64,000 nucleotides of DNA from contig OY978109.1 of assembly GCA_963854735.1 (NCBI GenBank), forward strand, positions 124,001 to 188,000, given 5' to 3'. This document shows, piece after piece, positions 9,383 through 22,044 of the stretch. Numbering within the stretch: position 1 is the stretch's first letter; each line of letters begins with the position of its first letter. Both the position numbers and the translations under genes were made by a program. Source of the stretch: Marvania coccoides (lineage: Eukaryota > Chlorophyta > Trebouxiophyceae > Chlorellales > Chlorellaceae). The notes beneath the pieces are model-generated. The model did no database searches. It was not told the origin of the DNA and saw only the letters and a list, made by a program, of their open reading frames with translations.

Positions 9383-12299
9383 TCACTCCCCTTTCGAGCA
9401 CAGCGCCCCAAAGCGCCTGCCAGCCCGCCTCGCTGTCGCCGCCACCAACACAACCGCCAGCGGCACAGCCCAGGCCTGCCCTGGCGACACCAGCACCGTC
9501 AAAGGGCCCATAGTGGCCCAATTCTTCGTGTACCCAAACTTGTAATTCACCACACCTATCAATACAATAGCCAGCGCTTGAGGAGCGGTAATGAGCGAAT
9601 GCCGCTCCGGCTCTGTGCCGCCAGCCACTGAGGCGCTGTGCGGGGCCACTCTTCGCCGCTCTAGTACGTGTTTGCCCACCACGCACGCCACCCACAGCGT
9701 CAGCGGTGCCACACACACCGCAATGTGCAGAATTGCTTGGACGAAAGTATCAGGGGTCGCAAAGAACTGCCAGCCCTCGTTGAAACTGCCCCACACACCG
9801 TAGGCCATTATGGCGGCCGGGGGGGTGCCATCCAGCAGTTCTGCTAGGTACAGAGGGCCGCACATGAGGTAGCAGGCATAGCCGACCTGAATACATAAAA
9901 CATCAAATGAATATTCTCTTGGTACCATGCTTTCAATATGACTGGGAGCTGAAGTTAAATCAAGATAGAAAGGGAAGATCGATTATTGTCTTAGAATAAT
10001 AGCAATAATCAATCGATATGCACCACGAAAAAAGTACTTGCTACAGTCAGGACAACAAGAAAAGAATGGCGCTCAAATTCAAAAGCACGTTTAACTCACC
10101 AACGGCACCCAAACCTCGTCTAACCCGGCGCACAGCACCAGCGCCGCAAACGGCCACGCCACCACGGGGGCTACGCGGTGCCACAGAGCCGCGGCCATCC
10201 CCTTCGAGTCTCCGGCAGTGAATGCCGTTGCCATGGGGGCCGAATGCCGCACAGGGGAGCGATTGGACAGCGGCATCCTCCCCCCCGCGGTGGTGCCAGC
10301 CATAGAGGACGGCGATCGGAACATGGGACTCGCCAGGATGCGGCGGCATACCGCCTCGTCCATTGCCAGCTTCCTCGGCAGCAGCAATAATAGACCTACG
10401 TAGCCCAGCCAACCCACCCACAGCACCTTATGCATCAACACTGGCCAGTTTACCAGCAGCACAAACCACTCAGTCCAGGTGGACCCCATGGGCGCCGGTG
10501 TTTCTGAAGGCGCCACCCAACACTCCTGGCGCCCCTGCCCCAGCAAGCTCTTGCGGCACTTTAAGGCGACAGGAGTGTCCACCGACGTGCTGATGGCACC
10601 CGTCACGCTGCGCACCGTGATTTTCAGCATCGCAAACTTGGCAGGCGGCACGCAGGTGGCCGCTTTAGTGGCCGTGCCGTCCGCCCCGCCCGCTGCTGCA
10701 CAGAACACCGTGATTCGGGGAGATGCGGTGAACAAACGGGGACCTCCTCGGTTGGTATCGTCCACCACCACCACCCCGTCCGCCCCCATCTCTCCATGCA
10801 TCAGTTTCGTGCCGTCTGCAAGGTAAACCGCCAGCTCCACGTCGACGCCATTTTCTGCTGCTGCTTCGGGCGAAAGAGGGAACACAAGCGCCCGGATGAC
10901 GCCCTGCCGGTGCTTGGTGAATACGGTGGTGGCTTGAGGCGAGTAGCGCGCGTCAGGGGGCCACGTCACCATCGCCACGTGGTCGATAACTCTGCCCGAC
11001 TTGTCAGCCGCTGTTACCCCCCACCCGCGGCGATCGTACGCCCGCAGCCACGCGCCATCCTTCCCTGCAGCAGCGTCCGCGCGTTGGGGCTGCGGCGCCG
11101 CGGTGGGCGTCCAGAAATACAGATCAGCAAACGAAAGCGCACCGCCGTCCACCGCTGCAATACGGAAGCGCCTGTCATCTTTCCACGCCCCCGATTCCAG
11201 CTCCGCCATGTAGGCGCGCTTTGTCTCGGGGTTGCGAGAGGCGTGCAGCCGGTGCAGCCGCTCCCCAAACACGGTGTGCAAGTGCCCGCTTAGATATGCA
11301 GCAGCGGGCGCCGTAGCCAGCGCAGCAGCCGCGCCCTGCACGCTCGACGTGCTCGCGGCCGCGTGGAGCAGCGCCCCCAACGGCCCTAGGTGCGAGTACT
11401 CTCCAGCAGGGTGGTAGTCGACCGCACCCAGCGGGTAATGCCCGTACGCGATGATAGGCGGTAGGCTGCGGCACCTCTTGGGCCAAGCAGCCTTGATCGC
11501 CGCCACCTCCACTTGAATCTCCCGCGTCAGGCTCGCGTCGGCCTGCCCGAAGAAGTTGATCGGGTTTTTAAGGCCTGGGCCTTGAGAAAAATCTACGCCC
11601 ATTAAAACGGCGGCGGGACAGGCCCTGGGGCGGCCACGCACCAGGACGCGGTCCGCTTCCCACGCCAGCAGCGGCCTCAGGGTCTCGTTGGCCTGCTGCA
11701 CCGCGTGCTGGGGCAGCAGCACGTGGCTCCACACTCGCCGTCTCACCGAATCGCCTCGCGGCCCTGACGCAGAGTAGCGAGCGAAGTGGTCTGAGGCCCC
11801 TCCGCGGGGATCCACCCGCCCAAACCCGTCGTGGTTGCCTCTCAAGTCCAGAATGTTGGCCGCAGGCACCCCCGCCGCTTCAAAAGCGGACAGCAGGGCG
11901 CGGTACCCTTGCCACTCCGCCTCTGCCTGCAGCCCCGCGCCGTGGCGGTCCTTGGAGTCGGTCAGATCGCCGGTGATGATGACCCCGCCTGGTTGGATGC
12001 GCGGAATGAGGTTTTTGGCAAAGGTGGTCAAGTCGCCTTCCCGGTCCCCAAATTCTGGCCAGTACTTCTCGGCGTTGGTGGAGACGTGGATGTCTGTGAG
12101 GTGGAGAAACACCGCCGGGGCGTCCGACTCCACCTCCTGCCCAGCGCCTGCGCCTGTTGTGCGGAAAAGCAAGACCGATTTTGAGAGGTGATCGAAAATG
12201 GAAATGTGGGGGAGGCAAGAAGAGGCAATGCGCACCGATCACGAATAGTACGAGGCCGAGTACAGCGTGCCACAGCTTGCGCCGCTCTGAAAGCTTCAT
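9383..12299 (-). CDS. TMEM62-like membrane-anchored metallophosphoesterase
   Basis: Exons 12236-12299, 10100-12153 and 9383-9886 give about 873 aa. An N-terminal signal anchor (WHAVLGLVLFVIG) is followed by a calcineurin-like phosphoesterase domain whose metal ligands are visible in order: HLTDIH (39-44), GDLTD (83-87), GNHD (127-130), GHYPLG and GHLHT. A beta-rich region follows, then four or more C-terminal TM segments, including WVGWLGYVGLLLLLP, WPFAALVLCAGL and AIVLIGVVNYKFG. This order matches TMEM62 proteins of animals, plants and algae, whose substrate is not settled. The length is greater than human TMEM62 (643 aa), partly from Ala/Gly-rich insertions. The start was chosen at the ATG that begins the signal anchor. 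It shares a 376-base divergent promoter with the MFS gene. Confidence 0.85.
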
Positions 12300-12675
12300 T
12301 GTGAAAAGATTATTGAAAGTGTCGGAAATCAAACATCGCAATGTGGGTGCGGCTGCTTCCTTTACATATTCGGATGTTCAAACAGATCCGTGCATCAGAG
12401 GCAAAGTTAAAGTTAAAAACCTTGATGTATAGCTGGAAGGACCCAAAACTGCCTCTCTAAAGACAGACGACTTGCCCGTCTGGTGCAACTGAATGGGCCT
12501 AATATTATTCTTAATGAGCAAATAATTGCCGGGCGCGTTTGTACACGCTCTTCAATCTTCTACGTTTAAATACTTCCCTTTTTCATCCCATTTCTTTTGT
12601 TTTTTTGTGATCTCCTTGCGGTGTGCCCCATTCTAAACACCACTATGTAACCCATTCGTTGCTTCATCACACACC
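12300..12675. promoter_or_regulatory. Divergent promoter region
   Basis: The 376 bases between two divergent start codons. They include a small inverted repeat, AGACGACTTGCCCGTCT, at about 12464-12480. No TATA box can be assigned with confidence. Confidence 0.4.
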
Positions 12676-14530
12676 ATGACCGACTACCCCCCCTCCACCC
12701 CGCATTCTCACAGCACCGTCACCGGCGCCCTCAACCACATCGGAACTGGCCGTTTCCAGTGGTGGCTGCTGGCCTACACCGGCCTGGCGTGGGCTGGAGA
12801 CGCCTGCGAGACCATGGTGCTCAGTTTTCTGGGCCCCAGCGTCGCTTGCGCCTGGCCAGACACCGTTACGCCCTTCAAAGAGAGCCTGCTAACGTCGGTT
12901 GTGTTTGGAGGCATGATGGTGGGGGTGGCGTGCCTGGGGGCTGTGTCGGACGCACTGGGGCGAAGAAAAGGGTTCTTATTGAGCGCAACTTTGCTCGGAG
13001 GTACGCTAAAGAGATAAAAAATGGAGCACCCAAAAATGATAATAATGAAAATGCACTGCGCAATAATTAACCTCCACGGTTTGAATGCGTACGATTTTAC
13101 AGGGGTGGGGCTCATCAGCGCCGCTGCCCCCTCCTTCACAGCGCTGTTGCTGCTTCGCTCAATAGTGGGAGCGGCCTTGGGCGGCACCCCCATCGCCGTG
13201 ACCCTGTTTTCTGAGTTTCTGCCCACAGCGGGGCGGGGACCAATGGTGCTGCTGCTGCAGGCCGCGTGGACTGTAGGCACAGCAGGCGAAGCACTGCTGG
13301 CATGGGCAGTACTGCCTTCGCTGGGGTGGCGGTGGATGCTGGCGCTGACTGCTGTGCCGATGCTATGCCTGCTGGGTGCATACCCGATGCTGCCCGAGTC
13401 TCCCATGTGGTTGATGGCACAAGGCAGGGTGGAGGAGGCACAAGCGGTGGTGGAAAGGGTAGCCAGAGTGAACGGCAGGCCAATGGGGACGTCTCTGCGC
13501 CTGAGGCGCAGCCCTACTGCTGTTCGTGAGGGCATTTCTTCATCGCCACCGCACCACCCACAGCTGCCACCTGCATCGCGACACAGCAGCAGCGGCACCT
13601 CTAGACTTGCTAACGTATTAGAAAGCGCCAGCAGCAGCGGCGGCGGCGGTAGCTACGGGCCCTTGGGCGGTGTTTTGGGGGCATTCAGTGATTTTTCTCG
13701 AACCGTCATTCCTGCCGTGTTTGGCCCCAAAGTGCGGCGCACCACCGCGCTGTTGTGGATCATATGGTTCGTGAACGCTATCACCTACTACGGCCTGGTG
13801 CTGCTCACGACTGCTCTGCAATCTGACAGTCGGTCAGGCAGCAGACCACGCTGCACTGCTGATGGTCGACCGAATTTCTCAAATTGGGACTATGCGGCGG
13901 TGCTGGTGACCTCGGCAGCGGAGGCCCCGGGGCTGGCGGCAGCGGCGCTGCTGTTTTATAACGGAAAAGGGCGCGTTTGGTGAGTGATGGAAATAATTAT
14001 TGTCGTCGACGCTGAATTAGTTTGCTCCTTTCGTTTTACAATTGGAGTGATGTCGCCGCAGGTGTCTGCGCGCGGGCCTGCTGTTGTGCGCATTCTGCAT
14101 CAGCGGGCTGCTGGTGGCCCCCACCGCAGCGGTGCAGCTGCTGCTGCTCTTCATCGCCCGCGGCGCCATCGAAGGAACCTTCTCAACGCTGTACGTAATG
14201 ACCCCGGAGATGTACTCCACCCGCGTTCGCTCCTTTGGGGTGGCGCTCTGCAACGGGTTCTCTCGCCTGGGAGGATTTGCAGCGCCGTTTGCCACTGTGT
14301 TCCTCGTTGAGAGCGGGCGAGCGGGGACGGCGGAGGTGTTGTTGGGCACGCTGTGTTTATTTGCGGCAGGGGCGGCGGCGCTGCTGCCTTTTGAGACCAA
14401 GGACGTTGACCTGGAGGTGCACCCTTTAGTTGGAGAGACTGAGCTGGAGCCCGATTGGCATCGCAGAGTAGAAAGGGCTGCTGATGCTGTTGAGGAAGGG
14501 GCCCCGTTGATACCAGGCCGCTCGAGTTGA
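12676..14530 (+). CDS. MFS transporter, SV2/SVOP-like
   Basis: Exons 12676-13000, 13103-13979 and 14062-14530 give 556 aa with about 12 TM segments. The first TM block carries the typical GDACETMVLSFLGP stretch, and motif A appears as DALGRRKG. The second half of the N-domain has LGWRWMLAL and PESPMWLMAQGR, both hallmarks of the SV2/SVOP/organic cation branch. The central loop is long and Ser/Gly-rich, and the C-domain has RGAIEGTFSTLYVMTPEMYSTRVRSFG split from the earlier half by an intron. Substrate is unknown; organic ions or nutrients are usual for the family. A perfect 10-base inverted repeat spans the stop codon. Confidence 0.85.
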
Positions 14531-14569
14531 AATGTTGGAACTGAATTGCTGTTGAAAAATCAACTCGAG
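14521..14569 (+). terminator. Inverted repeat at the end of the MFS gene
   Basis: CTCGAGTTGA at 14521-14530 (containing the TGA stop) pairs perfectly with TCAACTCGAG at 14560-14569, leaving a 29-base loop. It could fold in the mRNA 3' end. Whether it affects processing is unknown. Confidence 0.35.
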
Positions 14570-14910
14570 TGTAAGTATGACATTTGTTTTGAGCGGGGCA
14601 TTTTTTTCTAGGCTCATTCTGTGGAGAGGATATCTCCACTCCGCCGACTGCGCCAGCCAGCAGAAGTGACATAGCTATATGCAGAGAAGCGTACTTGAAG
14701 TGAGACAGCGAAGGGGAAAACATGGTCAAACCGAGAGCCCAGTTTGCCAGATCATCTCCCCAAGCATCGTCGACATAACACAAGCGCGTTTCAATTTCAA
14801 TCTGAATTAAAATATACATTAAAATTTAAAATTATTCCCCGATTGCTTGCCGTATACAACTCTGAAGGACCCCACCCGCGCACCGAAATAAAAAATAAAC
14901 ACATTTTAAT
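14570..14910. other. Intergenic
   Basis: AT-rich 3' flank and 5' leader; nothing else recognised. Confidence 0.3.
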
Positions 14911-15591
14911 ATGCCGCATCGCTCCTTCCGTTCGCAAATCGAGATCGACGCGCCGCCGGAGACTGTGTGGAGGACGCTCACCGACTTTGAACACTACCAG
15001 GAATGGAACAGGTGAGGCGGGAGATTTTTTCTCCCCATCGTATTGCTGCCAACCCAAACTCCATTCATTACTGCGCTAACCATGTATACGCAAACCCCTC
15101 CCACCACTCGAATATGCAGAGTGGTCCCCGACGTCCGCGTCAAGCAATTCAAGGAGGGCCAGAAGGTGCGCCCCACTTTTGTCTCCGCCCGCGGCAAAAT
15201 CAGCTTCAACGCCCGCCTCAGCAAGCTGGACCCCGAGAAGCGCGAGTTCAGGTGGTCCGCCAAGTTCCCCATTCCTGGCATGTTTAAAGCTGAGCACTAC
15301 TTCATTATCGAGCCACTGGGGCCCGACGGCAATAAATCGCTGTTCATCAAAGGAGAGGAGTATACCGGCTTGATGGTGCCCATCTTTGCGCCTGCGGTAG
15401 GCGCAGCAGATAAAGGGCTGGAAGAGATGAACGCGTCGTTGAAGTTGCGGGCAGAGAGCATTGCTGCTGCAGTAGCAGCGGCAGCAGCGGCGGCAACTGC
15501 AGCGCCGGCTGCTGCGCAGCCAGAGCAGGGCACAGCTGACGAGGAGAAGAAGGCGGGCAAGGCGGAGTCTGCAGCACCATTGACGACTTGA
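14911..15591 (+). CDS. SRPBCC (START/polyketide-cyclase-like) domain protein
   Basis: Two exons (14911-15011, 15120-15591) encode 190 aa. The N-terminus IEIDAPPETVWRTLTDFEHY is the classic first strand and helix of the SRPBCC fold, and HYFIIEPLGPDGNKS… GEEYTGLMVP matches the C-terminal half of the family, whose members bind small hydrophobic ligands. An Ala-rich, low-complexity tail (AAAVAAAAAAAT) of about 45 aa follows the domain. No signal peptide is seen, so the protein is probably cytosolic. No ligand can be named. Confidence 0.8.
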
Positions 15592-15809
15592 ATGAACTTG
15601 ACTGTTACTTGGTTTTTGCCTGCTTGTTTTTTTCTTCTCTTATTTCTTTCTCGAATTTATCCATCTTATTGAACACAACAGCCATGCCCCTATTTGTGTC
15701 CTGAAAATTATTCAAAACCTTCTATTTCAGTACAAAAAAAAAGCACAGTCTCAAAACATATCTGATAGTACCACATTTTTTCTACCGCCAATCTATCTTT
15801 CACCAGTAA

Positions 15810-16538
15810 TCACATGTCTGGCGGGAACAGGTACTGGATCCCCACGTAGTACAGCCCCACCCCCAGCGCGCTCAACCCCAACAGCAGTACAGCCACCCTC
15901 TTCACAATCCCCAGGATCGAAGTGTCAATGCCCTGCATGTCGGTGTCCAGCATCTCCGATACATCGTCGCTTAAGAAAGAAGGACGCGCAGAAGAAGAGG
16001 AGGAGGAAGGGGCCCCGCTCTTGCCCCCCGCTCGCGCTCTCCCACCGGCGTACTGCGGCGGCGCGGCCGCAGCCCCCATCGCCTTCTTCGTGGCCTCGTC
16101 AAACTTCCGCAGCCGGATTAAAATCTGCTGCGAGGCCACCAGCTTCACCATGGAAGGGTCCACCCCCGCAGGGTCTTGGCAGGCTTTCGTGAAGTCTAGT
16201 CCCCGCTGCACGGCTTCTCTGAGCGTGATTTGCGCGAGCTCTACGTCGCCGAAGCTTGAGTGGACGCAGGTGGCGTTGAAGAGCGCTACCTGGCGCTGCT
16301 GGGTGTCTGCGTCCTGCTCCAGAGCCTGCTCCCACAGCTTCAGGGCACCCATGCGGTCCCCAGCCTCGTACTTCTTCTTGCCGTCGACCAACAGACGGGC
16401 GGCCTTTTGAGAGAGGAGAAAAAATATGTGGAGAATTACGTGAGTGGATTATATTAGATAAAGGTTGGATGGTTGCAGATGAAAACAACGAGGAAAGGCG
16501 TACTTGGTCCGATGCATATGTTTGGAGAGGTTGGCGCG
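15810..16538 (-). CDS. TPR-like protein with C-terminal membrane anchor (5' end unresolved)
   Basis: The main exon is 15810-16403, and a small upstream exon at 16504-16538 can be spliced in frame. Visible sequence contains TPR-like helices (GDRMGALKLWEQALEQD, QQRQVALFNATCVHSSFGD), a Ser-rich linker, and a single TM segment near the C-terminus (VLLLGLSALGVGLYYVGIQY). The layout resembles plastid TPR/TM proteins such as LPA1/REP27, which help photosystem II assembly, but similarity is only architectural and LPA1 has two TM segments. The true start codon was not found; the exon probably begins with an acceptor just above 16403. Confidence 0.55.
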
Positions 16539-17356
16539 CTGAAAGAAGGAGGAAGAGGATTCGGTTTGAGAGTTCTATCGGTGAGGCGGCGGCAGCGAGA
16601 AAGAAGAGTAGTGCGAGGTTTGCTTGCCTGTGCGTGCTGCTCTGGAGGGTAGCCTTAATGCATGATTTTGTGGTTTCAAAAATTGACTCGTGAGGGTGTG
16701 GCGTGCGACCATTTTTCGCGAGAAAAAAATAATAATCGAAATTCGAAAAAAAATAACAGAGTGCGTATGATGATTCTGTTCAACGCGTCCTCAGCATTGC
16801 TTGAATTTATTTGAAGATTGTATTACAAAAAAATGAGTTTGCTTCATATTTATCCAGCAGCTGATTTCTTGGTGCCGGCGCCGGCGCCGAGTGAGGCAAA
16901 GGGAAACACTCGCTGGAGTCAGGTGAGGGAGACTGCTTAATAAGGATGCAGGGCTGCGGGGCGCCCTATATTGCCAGTGGCTTCCCATAGCCCACTCGCT
17001 TTCTCCGCCTAGGCTATGCCGTCCGTGACAGCGATTTCAGAGAATGAGCAATAAAAAAGAAATTTGAGTGGTGAATATTGGCAGGTGCACTTATTTGTAA
17101 TATCGGAGCGCTTCTGCTCTTGCCATTGCGCGAGGTAAAGCTCTGCTGCATGAACAGCTGCCGGGATAAATACAAAAGTGTCTCCCCCTGGGGTCTCTTA
17201 AATCTTATTTTCGTTTGGAATTAAGAAGAGCTTAATTATCCTCGGTGCATATTGAGCATATGCAGAGAAAAAAGGTTTACATTTCTTCCAAGTACAACGG
17301 CATATGAAAAAAATACAACGCAATACTAATGGGCAAGCTTGGGAGACAGGGCATTG
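16539..17356. other. Intergenic, contains dispersed motif copy 2
   Basis: May hold the missing 5' exon of the TPR gene (16540-16690). A short GC palindromic run, GCCGGCGCCGGCGCC, lies near 16875. The dispersed motif is at 17227-17253. No other coding sequence is supported. Confidence 0.35.
17227..17253 (-). repeat. Dispersed motif, copy 2
   Basis: Contains GAGCTTAATTATCCTCGG followed by TGCATAT; its reverse complement matches the copies at 6023, 44033 and (same orientation) 51581. Confidence 0.65.
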
Positions 17357-18213
17357 AATGTTGGAGCCCTCCAGCCACGGCGCTGACGTCATATGTCTGC
17401 AAGAGATGGGCCTGTCCCCTAGCGATGAGCAGCCAGCGTTGGCGGGGTACCAGGATCTCTCAGTTCCAGCGAGACGAACGCGTGCACGGGGGCGGGGGCC
17501 ATGCGACCTACGTGCGCACCGACCAGGGTCCTGCCACCATGGCAAAAATCCAGCACAACGCTCTGGGAGCTGCCGAGTGACCCGACCCGCCCACCATGGA
17601 CCGCCCCCTCTGCTGATCTCCAGTGTGTATCTCCCACCAGCCGGAGGCCCGTGATCGTGGATTGCAGATGCTGGTCTAGCTGTGCTGGGGGAAGCCCTGC
17701 CAGTGGTGCAGGGGACGGGCTTCCTGGTGCTGCTCGGAGATTTCAACGCCCGCACTGACAACCTCCAGGCGCGTGCCACGGGCAGGACGGACCCACCGAC
17801 GGCGTACGAAGGCTCCACGGAACCAGAGTTGCTGCACGAGCTCCACAACGACCCCATCCACATCACGCCACCGCGCACCAGTGCCGACACCGCTGCCCCA
17901 CACCGCCGGGGGAGGGAGGGGGTCCTACCCCTAGTCGCGGAGGGGGAAATGGTCATCTGCAACGTCATTGAAACAGGAAATAGGCACGCTGTCACCAGTT
18001 AAGGCGTGAATGGTCTTGGAGCGGCGGTGGTGGGTCTTGCGATACTACAAAACCGGTTTTGGCTCTGACCACCCCGCTGCGTTTGTGACTGTGCCTGACC
18101 CAATCCCCGCTGCCGATCCTTCCAACCCCTCCCCCGCAGAGAACCCCGCCCTGCAAGCACCCCTCACGCCGGCTGAGATGGACGCTGATATCTTCAATTG
18201 CATGCCCCATTAA
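17357..18213 (+). pseudogene. Decayed non-LTR retrotransposon: endonuclease (EEP) domain
   Basis: Fragments in shifting frames spell the AP-endonuclease domain of LINEs in the right order: ADVICLQEMGLS (metal-binding Glu), GGGHATYVRTDQG, LLISSVYLPPAGG, FLVLLGDFNAR (catalytic Asp/Asn) and GSDHPAAF (SDH motif). At least two frame changes and an in-frame stop make it non-functional. No reverse transcriptase follows; the element is truncated at about 18213. The large opposite-strand frame (17198-17995) is a shadow. Confidence 0.75.
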
Positions 18214-18425
18214 ACAGCACCACCGCCATCGCCGCTACTGCATTGCTACAACCCCCTCATTTCCAAGCCGTGGCGCTTCAAAAACTAAACAGCTATTCAT
18301 TTTTTGCAGTTCATCAGTATAACAAAATGTATTAAGTCAAATTAAAGTATACAGTTGCAGTAACATGGTCATGGATATTCTATGCATTGTTTTAAAAAAA
18401 ACATAAGAGAGAAAGAACAAAAATA

Positions 18426-19214
18426 TCAAGAAGAGCCGTCGCTGGCCCACAGCCGCCCCACCGGCCGCCCTCCCTCCGCGCAGCTCGCCACAACCTCCGC
18501 AGCCGCTGCCCTGAGCTCTGCCTGAATCTCATCGATGCCTCGTGCAGCGTCCACAATGCGCCACGCCGGCCCCCTCAGCCGCTCAAACTGCCGCAGCACC
18601 TCCACCTGAAACGCAGGCCGCTCGTAGCGCTCCCCTCCAAACCCTCCCCGTGCCGCTGCAGCCTCGGCGCTGAGCTCCAGGAAGAAAACAGCGTCAGGAG
18701 CGGGCAGCCCGGCATCGGGCGCCCTGCACCACGCAATGTCCATGCCGGGGAGGTGTTTTGCGGCGGTAAACGCAACGCCAGAGAAGGCATAGCGGTCCAC
18801 AATGAGTGTAGTGCCGCCCGCTATTTTCTTTATCAGCGCTTCCTTCTTTTCCCATCGGTTGGCGGAGAACAGGAGGTGCACCGCGGCGTCGTCTATTTCA
18901 GACTCGCTGGTGAGGTAGGAATTTATCATGCTGCCTATGGCTGTGGTGCGGTCGGGAAATCGCCACAGCTCAGCGTCGGTGCCCTGAGACCTCAAATGTT
19001 CTACTAGCTGCTCACATTGTGTGCTTTTGCCGGCGCGGTCAGCGCCTTCGAACACTATGAAGGCGCCTCTGCTGGAGGGGTGGGGCGGCGGGGGTGACGC
19101 TGCGGAGGAGGAGGGAGACATCGCGGCTGGGGAAACGTGCGGCGGGGTTTTGAGTTTCTTGGCTGCACCGGGTAGTGCAATGGGAAGGCGCCTCAGGGCA
19201 TGCAGCGTGCGCAT
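18426..19214 (-). CDS. Thymidylate (dTMP) kinase
   Basis: A single exon of 262 aa. It phosphorylates dTMP to dTDP for DNA synthesis. The P-loop is FEGADRAGKSTQ, the DRY motif is VDRYAFSGVAF, and the LID-side region has GGERYERPAFQ. The catalytic domain begins near residue 48 (RGAFIVFEGAD), giving the usual length of about 210 aa. The preceding 47 residues are basic and Ser/Pro-rich (MRTLHALRRLPIALPGAAKK), consistent with an organelle-targeting peptide; a second in-frame ATG at residue 32 could give a cytosolic form. It is divergent from purB with 228 bases between them, pairing two nucleotide-synthesis genes. Confidence 0.9.
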   Translation of the reverse strand: MRTLHALRRLPIALPGAAKKLKTPPHVSPAAMSPSSSAASPPPPHPSSRGAFIVFEGADRAGKSTQCEQLVEHLRSQGTDAELWRFPDRTTAIGSMINSYLTSESEIDDAAVHLLFSANRWEKKEALIKKIAGGTTLIVDRYAFSGVAFTAAKHLPGMDIAWCRAPDAGLPAPDAVFFLELSAEAAAARGGFGGERYERPAFQVEVLRQFERLRGPAWRIVDAARGIDEIQAELRAAAAEVVASCAEGGRPVGRLWASDGSS

Positions 19215-19442
19215 AAATTCGATTATTTTGAAATTTTGAAAAAGGGATTGGGAAAACCCGGACTGGATCGTAAATTGGCAGGCGGTACGATACCAGCGTT
19301 TGCTTCAATATTGCGAAAATGAAACAAAATATAAATAGCCTCACAAGAGATACCAATTTTTCATACCAAATTTGGAGTGAAAAAGAAATGTAGCGGATTG
19401 GCTGCGCCGCCGTGATCAATTTTTATTAATTCAAATATTTTC
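19215..19442. promoter_or_regulatory. Divergent promoter of thymidylate kinase and PurB
   Basis: 228 AT-rich bases between the divergent starts of two nucleotide-biosynthesis genes, which may be co-regulated. No specific element can be assigned. Confidence 0.45.
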
Positions 19443-21547
<2,105 letters not shown>

Positions 21548-22044
21548 TTCCTTTGTGATTTGCGTAATATTTACTTTGTCATAATTCGTCATAATTTGCT
21601 GATTTGCTCGATTGTATTGCCGTTTGCTTTGGTTTCTCTGGCACGCTAGTGAAAGCCGGGCGGCCACGGGCTGCGAGCGGGCCGTTCGCTTTGACGCGCA
21701 CGACCATCGGGTGCGCGTGCATTTTGGTTGACGTCCATTTTCGTTATGTCGGTTTCACTTTAAAGCAGCATACATACATTACAACGAACGCTTTAGAATC
21801 AGCAACAATCACGTTAATTCGTAACCATGCTTTGCGTGGTTTGCATGCAATTTTATTTTTACAAATCAAGGTAGTTTAGGCTCCGCACAGAGACGGCAAC
21901 AAAGGCCACACAGCAGAGAGGCAAGCTACTTCCCTAGCATTACGCCAGGGAGCTTGCCGCCGCGCGTGGAATAGATTACATTGTGGAATGGATCCCCAAT
22001 TAATTAATTAATTAATTGGAGAATAGCCTTGCTAGTCGTATCTA
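21548..22044. other. Intergenic with LINE-tail remnant
   Basis: Contains a CATACATACATTACA string at about 21768, a remnant resembling the LINE 3' end at 21872-21930 (GTTTAGGCTCCGCACAGA), and a (TTAA)n microsatellite at about 21998-22018. No gene recognised. Confidence 0.45.
21872..21930 (-). mobile_element. LINE 3'-end remnant
   Basis: Aligns by eye with 25398-25460, 41094-41120 and 46365-46430 (core GTTTAAAGTCCGCACAAA, then GCA.C.AAGGC.ACA.AGCAGA). Most diverged of the four. Confidence 0.45.

Noticed and set aside
17198..17995. 265-codon minus-strand open frame
   Set aside because: It covers the degenerate LINE endonuclease read on the plus strand with ordered catalytic motifs.
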